Source: Thiobacillus denitrificans | Lineage (GTDB): Bacteria > Pseudomonadota > Gammaproteobacteria > Burkholderiales > Thiobacillaceae | Direction: 5' to 3' | Length of the DNA stretch: 21,278 bases | Assembly: GCA_002403375.1 (NCBI GenBank) | Contig: DHHQ01000019.1 | Span: 98,342 to 119,619, forward strand | Part shown: positions 1 to 7,726 of the stretch, one piece after another | Layout of the letters: every line of letters begins with the position of its first letter | How positions within the stretch are numbered: position 1 is the first letter of the stretch | Made by a program: the position numbers and the translations under genes | The notes under the pieces: generated by a model | Seen by the model: the letters and a program-made list of their open reading frames with translations, nothing else | Told to the model about the DNA's origin: nothing | Database searches by the model: none

Positions 1-975
1 GTCGCCCTTCAGCGCCAGGATGCCGGCCTCGGCCGCGGCGTGCGCGGTGGCCTTGATGTCGATCGCGGCGACGATTTCGTCCTCGCCCGCTTCGCCGGCG
101 ACCGAGCCGGGCAGCGGCACCGCGCGCACCGGCTGGTCGATGCCGAGCGTCGCCGGGTCGATGGTCGCCTCGACTTCGGCACCGCGGTCGTGATAGTGGA
201 AGTACTTGCCGGTCTGGCGCAGGCTGGGAATCACCCCGCCCTCGACGCCGCGCACGATGCAGGCGGTGTCGAAGCCGGCCTCGCGCGCGAGGTCGGCGTA
301 GACCGGCGGATACGGCTTGTGCACGTAGCCGGTGACGAAGTGGGTCTGCTTGCGCCCCTGAATGGGCTTCGACAACACCTCGACCGTGGTGAGCACCTGG
401 CGCTTGATCATCTGCGCGCGCAGGGTGACGAGGTTGTGCAGGCCCGGGTTCGATTGCGCCTGGTCGAGGTAGGTCCAGCCGATCGCCGGGTCGGCGAGGC
501 GCGCGGCCGCCTCGGCGGGCGCGAGGTCCACCGGAACGCCGGCGGCCTCGAGCACGTGGCGTGCGGTGACGCCGTACTTGGGGCCGACCTTGTCGAGGCC
601 GTGCGAGACGACGTGCACGCCGAATTCGGCAAGCAGCGGACCGAGGAAGGGCGCGGCCGGCAGGCAGCGGTTGTAGCCGTCGTAGGGGTCGCCGATGTCG
701 ACCACCTCGTCGACCTCGGCGGTGACGCGGCGCGTCGTCTCGAGCACGGCATCGAGCACGCCGCGGTTCTCGTCCTGCGTCTCGCGCTTCATGCGCAGCG
801 CGATGAAGTAGATGCCGACCTGCACCGGATCGATCAGGTTGTCGATGATCGCCTTGGTACCCAGATGCGCCTCCTCGCGGCTGATGTCCTTGGACAGGTC
901 GGGGCCGGTGGCGACGCGCTGGATGATCGAACGCATCAGGAGTTTCGGGTCGGAAGGCAAGGTGTCGGTGCTCAT
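1..975 (-). CDS. TrpD-like glycosyltransferase family 3 protein, degenerate active site (3' partial)
   Basis: The reading frame stays open from an ATG at 975 to the window edge (325 codons seen, no stop), and GGAG lies upstream of the ATG. Residues about 11-90 match the helical N-terminal domain of anthranilate phosphoribosyltransferase (TrpD), with motifs such as DISREEA and the GIYFIALRMK region. The rest follows the TrpD alpha/beta fold in outline. The functional motifs are not there. Where TrpD has GTGGD, this protein reads DIGDPYDGYNRC (93-104). The KHGN motif is replaced by SHGL (124-127), the NLLGPLLNP region by EVLSKPIQG (199-207), and the acidic metal-binding DE pair is not apparent near RGVEGGVIP (242-250). 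It is therefore unlikely to be a genuine tryptophan-pathway enzyme. It could be a divergent family 3 transferase or a nucleic-acid-binding YbiB-like protein. It follows lipB and has its own candidate promoter. Family placement is fairly sure; function is unknown. Confidence 0.75.
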   Translation of the reverse strand, partial: MSTDTLPSDPKLLMRSIIQRVATGPDLSKDISREEAHLGTKAIIDNLIDPVQVGIYFIALRMKRETQDENRGVLDAVLETTRRVTAEVDEVVDIGDPYDGYNRCLPAAPFLGPLLAEFGVHVVSHGLDKVGPKYGVTARHVLEAAGVPVDLAPAEAAARLADPAIGWTYLDQAQSNPGLHNLVTLRAQMIKRQVLTTVEVLSKPIQGRKQTHFVTGYVHKPYPPVYADLAREAGFDTACIVRGVEGGVIPSLRQTGKYFHYHDRGAEVEATIDPATLGIDQPVRAVPLPGSVAGEAGEDEIVAAIDIKATAHAAAEAGILALKGD

Positions 976-998
976 GCGTTACTCCATCAGAATATCCA

Positions 999-1028
999 AG
1001 AATACTAATGACCCAGTAATCCGGTCAA
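999..1028 (-). promoter_or_regulatory. Candidate sigma70 promoter for the TrpD-like gene
   Basis: On the minus strand, TTGACC (1023-1028) is followed after 18 bases by TATTCT (999-1004). These match the -35 and -10 consensus at 5 of 6 and 4 of 6 positions. The -35 box overlaps the lipB stop codon. The site lies in an AT-richer 49-bp gap that stands out from the GC-rich surroundings. The inferred start of transcription would leave a leader of about 17 bases containing GGAG. This is pattern matching only. Confidence 0.45.
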
Positions 1029-1666
1029 GAATAGATCGCGTCGAGCAGCGCGTGGCCGAGCGCGTCCTCCGCCTGGCGCAGGCTCAACCCCACCCCGAGG
1101 TCGCGGCATTGCGTCACCGCCATGCCCGGGTAGCCGCAGGGATTGATCGCGGCGAACGGCGCCAGATCCATGTCGACGTTGAGCGCCAGCCCGTGGTAGG
1201 TGCAGCCGTGTTTCACGCGCAGGCCGAGCGCGGCGATCTTCGCGCCGTCGACGTACACGCCGGGGGCGCCGGCCAGGCGATCGGCTGCCACGCCGCGTGC
1301 GGCGAGCAGGTCGATCACGGCCTGCTCCATGCGGGCGACGAGCTCGCGGATGCCGTAGCCGCGCCGCCTGAGGTCGACCAGCACGTAGGCGACGACCTGG
1401 CCGGGCCCGTGGTAGGTGATCTGCCCGCCGCGGTCGATCGGCACGACAGGGATGTCGGTCGCGGCGATCAGGTGCTCGGCCTTGCCCGCCTGCCCCAGCG
1501 TGTAGACCGGCGGATGCTCGAGCAGCCACAGCTCGTCCGGCGTGTCGGCGTCGCGCGCCGCGGTGAAGGCCTGCATCGCGCGCCAGGTCGGCTCGTAGTC
1601 GACCCGGCCAAGGTGGCGTACGACGATCTCTCCCTGCCCCCCGAATCCAGAATCCTGATCCCTCAC
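1025..1666 (-). CDS. lipB: Octanoyl-[acyl-carrier-protein]:protein N-octanoyltransferase LipB
   Basis: LipB transfers octanoate from octanoyl-ACP to lipoyl domains of 2-oxo-acid dehydrogenases and the glycine cleavage H protein, the first step of lipoate attachment. The protein carries the family motifs RGGQITYHGPGQ, the catalytic lysine in GAKIAALG (K143) and the catalytic cysteine in NPCGYPG (C177). Homology starts at VVRHLGRVDYEP, preceded by about 15 residues not typical of the family, encoded by a G-rich repetitive tract. No ATG precedes it. The GTG at 1666 forms a GTGA overlap with the ybeD stop and is chosen here; a GTG at 1684 would give 219 residues. No lipA is seen; it may lie beyond the window edge. 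Identity is certain, the start is not. Confidence 0.93.
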   Translation of the reverse strand: MRDQDSGFGGQGEIVVRHLGRVDYEPTWRAMQAFTAARDADTPDELWLLEHPPVYTLGQAGKAEHLIAATDIPVVPIDRGGQITYHGPGQVVAYVLVDLRRRGYGIRELVARMEQAVIDLLAARGVAADRLAGAPGVYVDGAKIAALGLRVKHGCTYHGLALNVDMDLAPFAAINPCGYPGMAVTQCRDLGVGLSLRQAEDALGHALLDAIYS

Positions 1667-1929
1667 AATGCCATCTTCACCCACGGATGGGCGGTGATCT
1701 CGCGATACAGGTCGTCGAGCTGCGCCTTGGAGGTGGCGCGCACCACGCAGGTCAGCGACAGATAGTTGCCGTTGCGGGAGGCCCGCATCTCGACCGTCTC
1801 GGGCTTGAAGTCGGGCGCGTGCCGCAGGACGACCTCGACCATGGTCTGCGCGAATTCGTCACGCCGTTCGCCCATGATCTTGATGGGAAAGTCGACCGGG
1901 AACTGAAGCAGCGTTTCCTCTTCGCTCAT
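1663..1929 (-). CDS. ybeD: YbeD-like DUF493 family protein
   Basis: A small 88-residue protein of the DUF493/UPF0250 family, usually found next to lipB. The sequence has the family's N-terminal FPVDFPIKIMG segment, the central RNGNYLSLTCVV strand region and a C-terminal DLYREITAHPWVKMAL end, consistent with a ferredoxin-like ACT-type fold. No enzymatic role is established for the family; the lasting link with lipB suggests a part in lipoate metabolism or its control, which is inference. The ATG at 1929 overlaps the stop of the upstream transaminase gene as ATGA, and its own stop overlaps the chosen GTG of lipB, so translation of the three genes is probably coupled. Confidence 0.9.
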   Translation of the reverse strand: MSEEETLLQFPVDFPIKIMGERRDEFAQTMVEVVLRHAPDFKPETVEMRASRNGNYLSLTCVVRATSKAQLDDLYREITAHPWVKMAL

Positions 1930-2786
1930 GCGCGCATCACCTGTTGCTTGAAAGTCTGGTAGAGGGCGTCCATCCGCTGCGCCAGCGGACCCGGCACGCC
2001 GGCGCCGACCGGGGCGCCGTCGAGCTTCACGATGGCGAGGATCTCGCGCGTCGACGAGGTCATCCACAGCTCGTCGGCGGCGCGCACCTCGGCTTCGGCG
2101 ACGGGCCGCACCGCGTGCGGGATGCCGTGCGCGGCGGCGAGTTCGAGCACCACGTCGTAGGTGATGCCGGTCAGCATCAGGTTCGACGGCGGCGGTGCCA
2201 GCAGCACGCCGTCCCTGACCACGAAGATGTTGCTCGCCGCGCCCTCGGTGAGGAAGCCGTCGCGCAGCATCACGGTCTCGGCGCACTCGGCGTCGACCGC
2301 CTGCTGCCGCAGCAGGACGTTGGCCAGCAGCGCGGTCGCCTTGATGTTGCAGCGCAGCCAGCGGTTGTCGACCGCGGTCACCGCGCACACGCCCGCCGCC
2401 TTCTGGGCGGCGGACGCGGTCACCAGCGGCTGCGCGAACATGAACACCGTCGGCGCCACGTCGCGCGGGAAGGGGTGGTCGCGCAGCGGCGGCGCGCTGG
2501 CCGCGCCGCGCGTGACCTGGATGCAGACCGACTGGTCCTCGAAGTCCTGTTCGCCGACCAGCCGCAGGATCCGCTCGCGCCACGCGGCGTCGTCGTGCGG
2601 ATTGGCGAGACGAATGCCGTCGAGGCTGTCCTGCAGGCGGCGCAGGTGGTCGTCGAGCCGGAACGGCTTCCTCGAATACGCCGGCACGACTTCGTACACG
2701 CCGTCGCCGAACAGGAAGCCACGGTCGAGCACCGACACCTTCGCCTCGGCGAGCGGCAGGAAGCGGCCGTTGAGGTAGCAGATCAT
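1926..2786 (-). CDS. dat: Class IV aminotransferase, probable D-amino-acid transaminase
   Basis: A 286-residue PLP enzyme of fold type IV. D-amino-acid transaminases interconvert D-Ala plus 2-oxoglutarate and pyruvate plus D-Glu; the relatives IlvE (branched-chain) and PabC (aminodeoxychorismate lyase) share the fold. Visible motifs are DRGFLFGDGVYEV (21-33), the Schiff-base lysine in CNIKATALLAN (K149), and LTEGAASNIF with E181 expected to contact the pyridine nitrogen. The ATG at 2786 overlaps the stop of the upstream carboxypeptidase-like gene as ATGA; the frame stays open further upstream only as a shadow of that gene. Its place between a D-Ala carboxypeptidase homologue and cell-wall genes favours D-amino-acid chemistry, but substrate specificity cannot be read from sequence alone. 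Confidence 0.88.
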   Translation of the reverse strand: MICYLNGRFLPLAEAKVSVLDRGFLFGDGVYEVVPAYSRKPFRLDDHLRRLQDSLDGIRLANPHDDAAWRERILRLVGEQDFEDQSVCIQVTRGAASAPPLRDHPFPRDVAPTVFMFAQPLVTASAAQKAAGVCAVTAVDNRWLRCNIKATALLANVLLRQQAVDAECAETVMLRDGFLTEGAASNIFVVRDGVLLAPPPSNLMLTGITYDVVLELAAAHGIPHAVRPVAEAEVRAADELWMTSSTREILAIVKLDGAPVGAGVPGPLAQRMDALYQTFKQQVMRA

Positions 2787-3898
2787 AGGCCGAAGAACAG
2801 CCTGAGCGTGTCCCAGCCGCGGCCGAAGATGCCGGCCACCGAGACGTTGTGCAGCGCGACCAGCGGGTAGTCGCCGATCGGCTTGCCGTCGAGCGACAGA
2901 CGCAGCGTGCCGATGCGCTGTCCCTTGCGCACCGGCGCGACGATCGGCTGCTGCGTGATGACCTCCCCCTTCACCCGCGAGGCGGCGCCCTTCGGCAGCA
3001 GCAGGTGGAAATCCTGGAGGAAGCCCATGCTCACCGAGGAACGCGCGCCGCGATAGAGGCTCACCGCCTTGACGGGATGTTGCGCGCGGTAGAGCAGGAC
3101 GCTGTCGAAGCTCTCGAAGCCGTAATTCAGCAGCCGCAGGGTGTCCTGGGTACGCTGCGCGTCCGAGCGCGCGCCCAGGACCACGGCGACACGTCGCTGG
3201 TCGCCCCGCTGCGCCGATGCCGCCATGCAGTAGCCGGCCTCGACGGTGCGCCCGACCTTGAGTCCGTTCACCGTGCTGTCGCGCCACAGCAGGCGATTGC
3301 TGTTGTAGTAGGTGACCCCCTTGACGCGCAACTCGCGCTGGGCGAACAGCGCCTGGTGGTCGGGGAAGTCGCGCATCAGCACGCGGCCGAGCACGGCGAG
3401 GTCGCGCGCGCTCGATTCATGTCCGGGCTGGTGCAGGCCGGTGGCATTCGTGAACCGCGTCTTCGTCATGCCGAGCCGCGCTGCGTGTTGGTTCATGCGC
3501 TCGACGAACGCCGCTTCGCTGGCGTCGGTCGCCGTCGCCAGGGTCAGCGTGGCGTCGCTGGCGGAATGCACCAGCATCGCCTGCAGCAGGGTATCGACGC
3601 GCACCGCCTCGCCCGGCGCGAGGAACACGCGTGCGCCGTCGACGCTGGCGGCCGCTGCCGGCACGTCGATCGTCTGGTCGAGGCGCAGCCGCTTCCTGCG
3701 GACGTCGTCGAGAATCACGTAGGCCGTCATCAGCTGGGTCAGCGACGCCGGCGGCATCGGCAGGTCGGCCTGGTGCCCCGCCAGCTCCCGTCCGCTGGCC
3801 TGGTCGATCACCACCCAGGCGCGTGCGCCGAGGCCGTTGGGAACGGCCCACGCCGACACGGAGAACAGCGCAGCAAGCGCCAGCCAGAAAAATTTCAT
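2783..3898 (-). CDS. PBP5-family D-Ala-D-Ala carboxypeptidase homologue lacking the catalytic motifs
   Basis: This 371-residue protein has a signal peptide (cleavage likely after SAWA, residue 18), a full-length S11 peptidase/PBP5 fold, a C-terminal beta domain and an amphipathic tail (GRGWDTLRLFFGL) like the membrane anchor of PBP5. Family enzymes remove the terminal D-Ala of peptidoglycan pentapeptides. Here the three active-site motifs are all altered. SxxK reads SLTQ (S52, Q55 for the general-base lysine), SxN reads SAS (112-114) and KTG reads KVG (214-216). Surrounding family segments such as NQHAARLGM, NATGL, NRLLWRD and LLNYGF are intact, so the fold seems preserved while catalysis is probably lost. 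It sits 13 bases after rlpA and overlaps dat by ATGA. A general name such as dacC would overstate its activity. Confidence 0.9.
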   Translation of the reverse strand: MKFFWLALAALFSVSAWAVPNGLGARAWVVIDQASGRELAGHQADLPMPPASLTQLMTAYVILDDVRRKRLRLDQTIDVPAAAASVDGARVFLAPGEAVRVDTLLQAMLVHSASDATLTLATATDASEAAFVERMNQHAARLGMTKTRFTNATGLHQPGHESSARDLAVLGRVLMRDFPDHQALFAQRELRVKGVTYYNSNRLLWRDSTVNGLKVGRTVEAGYCMAASAQRGDQRRVAVVLGARSDAQRTQDTLRLLNYGFESFDSVLLYRAQHPVKAVSLYRGARSSVSMGFLQDFHLLLPKGAASRVKGEVITQQPIVAPVRKGQRIGTLRLSLDGKPIGDYPLVALHNVSVAGIFGRGWDTLRLFFGL

Positions 3899-3911
3899 TC
3901 CATCCTCTCGA

Positions 3912-4727
3912 TCAATCGCGTCTCACCAAGACTGGATTGAGATCGAGACGTTCCCGCAGCCGCGTGCGGTCCGCGTGCGCGGCGTCGTCGCTCGGATAGG
4001 GGCCGAGCTGCACGCGGTGCAGCGCGCCGTCGCGCACCACGCGGGTACGGTCGGCGCCGAGTGCCAGCTCGCTCGCCAGCCGCCCGGTCAGCTGTTCGGC
4101 GTTGTCTGCGCTCGCGAAGGCGCCGACCTGGAGATAGACCGCCCGGTCCGGGGCCGCGCCCTGCGCCGATTCGCTGCCGGGATCGATGCTTTCCACGCGC
4201 ACCCGGGTGCTCCCCTGATTGATGTAGCCGAGCTTGTGCGCGGCGGCATACGACAGGTCGATGATGCGCTTGCTGTGGAACGGCCCGCGATCGTTGATGC
4301 GCACGACCACCGACTTGCCGGTGTCGAGCGCGGTCACCCGCGCGTAGCTGGGAATCGGCAGCGTCGGGTGGGCGGCGGTCATCGCGTACATGTCGTAGCG
4401 CTCGCCCGACGCGGTCGGCTTGCCGTGGAAGCGGCGGCCGTACCACGAGGCGACGCCGTCCTTGCGGTACCCGCCCGGCTTGGCGAGCGGCGTGTAGGTG
4501 TTGCCCATCACGGTGTAGGTGCGGTTGGCGTAGCGATGCAGCGGCTCGGCGCGCGGCTGTGCGTCGGGCACCCGGTCGAGGTCGCCGGGCGGATTGGCCT
4601 CCGGCCCGTCGTCGAGGTAGTAGCCGCCCTTCGATCCGCTCGAGGCCTGCTTGGCGGGCGGCGTGCTGCTGCAGCCGGCGACGGCCAGGACGGCGGCGAG
4701 CATGGCGAGAATCGCTTTCGTCTTCAT
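3912..4727 (-). CDS. rlpA: Septal-ring lytic transglycosylase RlpA, SPOR-domain lipoprotein
   Basis: RlpA cleaves glycan strands lacking stem peptides and helps separate daughter cells or remodel the wall. The precursor has a lipobox ending VAGC, with the lipidated cysteine at residue 19. A double-psi beta-barrel domain follows at about 88-181 with GVASWYG, TASGERYD, AMTAAHPTLP and RINDRGPF. These supply the Glu, His and Asp expected in active RlpA. A C-terminal SPOR domain starts near AVYLQVGAFAS and probably targets denuded glycan at division sites. The ATG at 4727 is preferred because AGGAGA lies just before it. An in-frame ATG at 4742 would add five residues but has only a poorly spaced AGG. 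It follows rodA closely. Confidence 0.93.
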   Translation of the reverse strand: MKTKAILAMLAAVLAVAGCSSTPPAKQASSGSKGGYYLDDGPEANPPGDLDRVPDAQPRAEPLHRYANRTYTVMGNTYTPLAKPGGYRKDGVASWYGRRFHGKPTASGERYDMYAMTAAHPTLPIPSYARVTALDTGKSVVVRINDRGPFHSKRIIDLSYAAAHKLGYINQGSTRVRVESIDPGSESAQGAAPDRAVYLQVGAFASADNAEQLTGRLASELALGADRTRVVRDGALHRVQLGPYPSDDAAHADRTRLRERLDLNPVLVRRD

Positions 4728-4730
4728 CTT

Positions 4731-4736
4731 TCTCCT
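4731..4736 (-). promoter_or_regulatory. Ribosome binding site that decides the rlpA start
   Basis: AGGAGA on the minus strand ends three bases before the ATG at 4727, while the earlier in-frame ATG at 4742 is preceded only by GAGG two bases away. The site therefore supports the shorter RlpA precursor. Confidence 0.6.
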
Positions 4737-4746
4737 CTTCATAGCC

Positions 4747-5847
4747 TCACGACTTGTTGAGCCGGCGGTGCGTCGCCACGCTCATCACGATGCCCATGCC
4801 GAGCAGCAGCGTGACCAGCGCGGTTCCACCATAGCTCATGAGCGGCAGCGGCACCCCGACGACCGGCAGGATCCCGGACACCATCCCCATGTTGACGAAC
4901 ACGTAGGTGAACAGGTTGAGGCTGAGCGTGGCGGCCATCAGGCGCCCGAACAGCGTCGGCGCGCGCGCCGCGATGGCGAGGCCGCGCGCGACCATGGCGA
5001 GATAGAGCGCGACCAGGAAGATCACCCCGACGAAGCCGAATTCCTCGCCGAACACGGCGAACACGAAGTCGGTGGTCCGCTCCGGGACGAAGTCGAGCTG
5101 GTTCTGCGTACCCTGCGTCCAGCCCTTGCCGAACAGGCCGCCCGAGCCGATCGCGATGGTCGACTGGATGATGTGGTAGCCGGCGCCGAGCGGATCCGAC
5201 GTGGGGTCGAGCAGGGTCAGCACGCGGCGCTGCTGGTAGTCGTGCAAGAGCCCCCACACCACCGGCAGGCTCGCCGCACCCAGCGCGCCGCCGCCGAGGA
5301 TGACCTTCCACGGCAGCCCGGCGAAGAACAGCAGGTAGAAGCCGGAGGCGCCGAGCATCAGCGAGGTGCCGAGGTCGGGCTGGCGCAGGATCAGGACGAA
5401 CGGCAGCAGGAGCAGCGCGCCGCCGACCAGGAAGTGCTTCGCGCGCAGCACCGCCTCGTTGCGCTGAAAGTACCACGCCAGCATCAGCGGCACGGCGAGC
5501 TTCAGCAGCTCAGACGGCTGGAACGCCATGAAGCCCAGATTGAGCCAGCGCCGCGAGCCGTTGCGGATCTCGCCGAACAGCGCCACCCCGATCAGCATCA
5601 CCACCCCCGCCACATAGAGCGGCAGGCCCACCCGCGACAGGATGTGCGGCGGCACGTTGGCCATCACCACCATCACCCCGAGCGCCAGCCCGATGTTGAC
5701 CAGGTGGCCGCTGATGCGCGCCGGGCTCTGGCCCGACGCGCTCGCCACCACCGCCAGGCTGACGCCCAAGAGCAGCAGCACCAGCAGCAGCAGGATGCCG
5801 TCGAGATGCCCCAGTCGGCGCAGGATCCAGTTCTTAGTCCGCGGCAT
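4747..5847 (-). CDS. rodA: Rod-shape peptidoglycan glycosyltransferase RodA
   Basis: RodA is the SEDS-family polymerase that extends glycan strands from lipid II during cell elongation, working with PBP2 and MreB filaments in the inner membrane. The 366-residue protein is very hydrophobic with about ten membrane segments. Family signatures include NGSRRWLNLG, FQPSELLKLA, RQPDLGTS and the extracellular loop from DPLGAGYHIIQS to GTQNQLDFVPERTTDF, which holds the conserved acidic residues of the catalytic region, followed by VFGEEFGFVG. The ATG at 5847 lies inside the last codons of mrdA (14-base overlap) and is preceded by GGAGG, so it is a good start. Length is usual for the family. Confidence 0.96.
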   Translation of the reverse strand: MPRTKNWILRRLGHLDGILLLLVLLLLGVSLAVVASASGQSPARISGHLVNIGLALGVMVVMANVPPHILSRVGLPLYVAGVVMLIGVALFGEIRNGSRRWLNLGFMAFQPSELLKLAVPLMLAWYFQRNEAVLRAKHFLVGGALLLLPFVLILRQPDLGTSLMLGASGFYLLFFAGLPWKVILGGGALGAASLPVVWGLLHDYQQRRVLTLLDPTSDPLGAGYHIIQSTIAIGSGGLFGKGWTQGTQNQLDFVPERTTDFVFAVFGEEFGFVGVIFLVALYLAMVARGLAIAARAPTLFGRLMAATLSLNLFTYVFVNMGMVSGILPVVGVPLPLMSYGGTALVTLLLGMGIVMSVATHRRLNKS

Positions 5848-7726
5848 TGCCCGCCTCCAGCGCCAGGTCGCCGGGACGCTTCCCGGTCAGGTAATAATCC
5901 AGCACCGCGCGCGCGATCGGCGCCGCGGTGCCGCTGCCCGAGCCACCGTTTTCCACCATCACCGCGACCGCGATGGTGGGGTTCTCGGTCGGCGCGTAGG
6001 CGATGAACAGCGCATGGTCGCGATGCTGCAGCGCCAGCTTGCTGGCGTCGTAGCGCGCGCCCTGCTTGATGCCGACCACCTGCGCGGTGCCGGTCTTGCC
6101 GGCGATCGTGTAGGGCGCGCCGGCCGCCGCCTTGGCTGCCGTGCCGCCGGGACGCATGACGTCCTTCATCCCTTCGCGCACCAGTTCGAGATGCCTGGGG
6201 TCGATCGCGACCTCCCCGCGCACCGCGCCCGGCAACGGCTCCCAGGCGCGGGTGCGCGGATCGCGCACCGCCTGCACCAGGCGCGGCTCGACCCGCTTGC
6301 CGCCATTCGCCAGCATCGCCGTCGCCGCCGCCAGCTGCAGCGGGGTGGTCAGGTGGTAGCCCTGGCCGATGCCTGCGATCACCGTCTCGCCCGGATACCA
6401 GGGCTGCTTCCAGCGGCGCTGCTTCCATTCGCGCGAGGGCAGCAGCCCCGAGGACTCGCCCTCGAGGTCGATGCCGGTCTTCTCGCCGAGGCCGAACTGC
6501 GCCAGATAGTCGTGCATGCGGTCGATGCCGAGATCCACCGCCAGCTCGTAATAGTAGATGTCGCACGATTGCGAGATCGAGCGGCGCAGGTCGACCACGC
6601 CGTGCCCCCCGCGCTTCCAGTCGCGGAACTGGTGGGTGCTGTTCGGCAGGGTGAAGTAGCCCGGATCGGCGAAGCGGTCGCCCGGCTTGCGCACCCCGAG
6701 CTCGAGGCCGGCCAGCGCCATCAGCGGCTTGATCGTCGACCCCGGCGGATAGATCCCGCGCAGCACCCGGTTGACCATCGGTCGATCGGGCGACTCGTTG
6801 AGCGACTTCCAGGTTTCCGGATCGATGCCGTCGACGAACAGCTTGGGATCGAAGCCGGGCTTCGAGACCAGCGCCAGCACGCCGCCGGTGTTGGGGTCGA
6901 GCGCGACCAGCCCGCCCAGGTAGTCGCCGAACGCCTCCTCGGCCACCGCCTGCAGTTCGACGTCGAGGTGCAGGCGCAGGTCCCTGCCGGGGACCGGCGG
7001 GATGCGCGACAGCATGCGCACCGCGCGGCCGCTGGAGTCGATCTCCATCTGGTCGAACCCGGTCCGTCCGTGCAGCAGCTGCTCGTAGCTCTGCTCGAGC
7101 CCGGTCTTGCCCACGTGCGTGCTGCCACGATAGTTCTCGGCGCGCCCGTCCTCGCGCAGGCGCTTGAGGTCGACGTCGTTGATGCGTCCGATGAAGCCGA
7201 CCACGTGCGCCATGCCGTCGCCGGCGCGGTAGTTGCGGAACAGCCTTGCCTTCACTTCCACCCCGGGCAGGCGGTAGCGGTGGGTCGCCAGAATCGCCAC
7301 CTCCTCGTCGGTCAGCTTGCTCTTCAGCGGCACCGTCTCGAATTCGTGCGATTCGGCGAGCAGGCGACGGAAGCGCCGCAGCTGTCCGGGGGTGATCTCG
7401 ATCAGCCGGCCGACCTCGGCGAGCGTCGCCTCCAGGTCCTGGGTCTTCGCGCGCCGCAGCTCGAGCGTGTAGGCCGAGTAGTTTTCCGCCAGGACGCGCT
7501 CGTTGCGGTCGACGATCAGCCCGCGGTTGGGCGGGTTCGGCACCTGCGAAATGCGGTTGCTCTCGGCACGCTGGATGAAATAGTCGTGCTGCCCGATCTG
7601 CAGGTGGTACGCGCGCGCCAGCAGCGCTGCCGCGAGCAGCAGCACGAACACCGCCCCCGCCTTGAGCCGCCCGTGGAAGCGGGCCAGCTCGTCGTCCAGG
7701 TTCTTCAGCGGGGCGGCGAAGCTCAT
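5834..7726 (-). CDS. mrdA: Penicillin-binding protein 2 (elongasome transpeptidase)
   Basis: PBP2 is the class B transpeptidase that cross-links new peptidoglycan during elongation and activates RodA. The 630-residue protein has a short cytoplasmic N-terminus, one membrane anchor at about 22-40, a pedestal/dimerisation domain (including NRGLIVDRN), and a C-terminal transpeptidase domain. Its active-site motifs are intact: STIK (S330, K333), SCD (387-389, the SxN equivalent; E. coli PBP2 has SAD) and KTG (544-546, in IAGKTGTAQ). The ATG at 7726 overlaps the mreD stop as ATGA; the frame is open further upstream only as a shadow of mreD. Its length is close to the E. coli protein. It is followed directly by rodA, its functional partner. 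Confidence 0.96.
   Translation of the reverse strand: MSFAAPLKNLDDELARFHGRLKAGAVFVLLLAAALLARAYHLQIGQHDYFIQRAESNRISQVPNPPNRGLIVDRNERVLAENYSAYTLELRRAKTQDLEATLAEVGRLIEITPGQLRRFRRLLAESHEFETVPLKSKLTDEEVAILATHRYRLPGVEVKARLFRNYRAGDGMAHVVGFIGRINDVDLKRLREDGRAENYRGSTHVGKTGLEQSYEQLLHGRTGFDQMEIDSSGRAVRMLSRIPPVPGRDLRLHLDVELQAVAEEAFGDYLGGLVALDPNTGGVLALVSKPGFDPKLFVDGIDPETWKSLNESPDRPMVNRVLRGIYPPGSTIKPLMALAGLELGVRKPGDRFADPGYFTLPNSTHQFRDWKRGGHGVVDLRRSISQSCDIYYYELAVDLGIDRMHDYLAQFGLGEKTGIDLEGESSGLLPSREWKQRRWKQPWYPGETVIAGIGQGYHLTTPLQLAAATAMLANGGKRVEPRLVQAVRDPRTRAWEPLPGAVRGEVAIDPRHLELVREGMKDVMRPGGTAAKAAAGAPYTIAGKTGTAQVVGIKQGARYDASKLALQHRDHALFIAYAPTENPTIAVAVMVENGGSGSGTAAPIARAVLDYYLTGKRPGDLALEAGNAAD

Noticed and set aside
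40..1008. 322-codon plus-strand frame opposite the TrpD-like gene
   Set aside because: Composition is Asp/Arg/Val/Gly-rich without recognisable domains, while the minus strand gives a clear family match with a ribosome binding site.
2787..3287. Extended N-terminus of the transaminase reading back into the carboxypeptidase-like gene
   Set aside because: The extra residues are a frame-shifted shadow of the upstream gene, and homology begins at the ATG at 2786 with an ATGA overlap.
5760..5800. Repeats of AGCAGC type near the rodA start
   Set aside because: They encode the Leu-rich first membrane helix of RodA (CTG/CTC codons) and need no other explanation.
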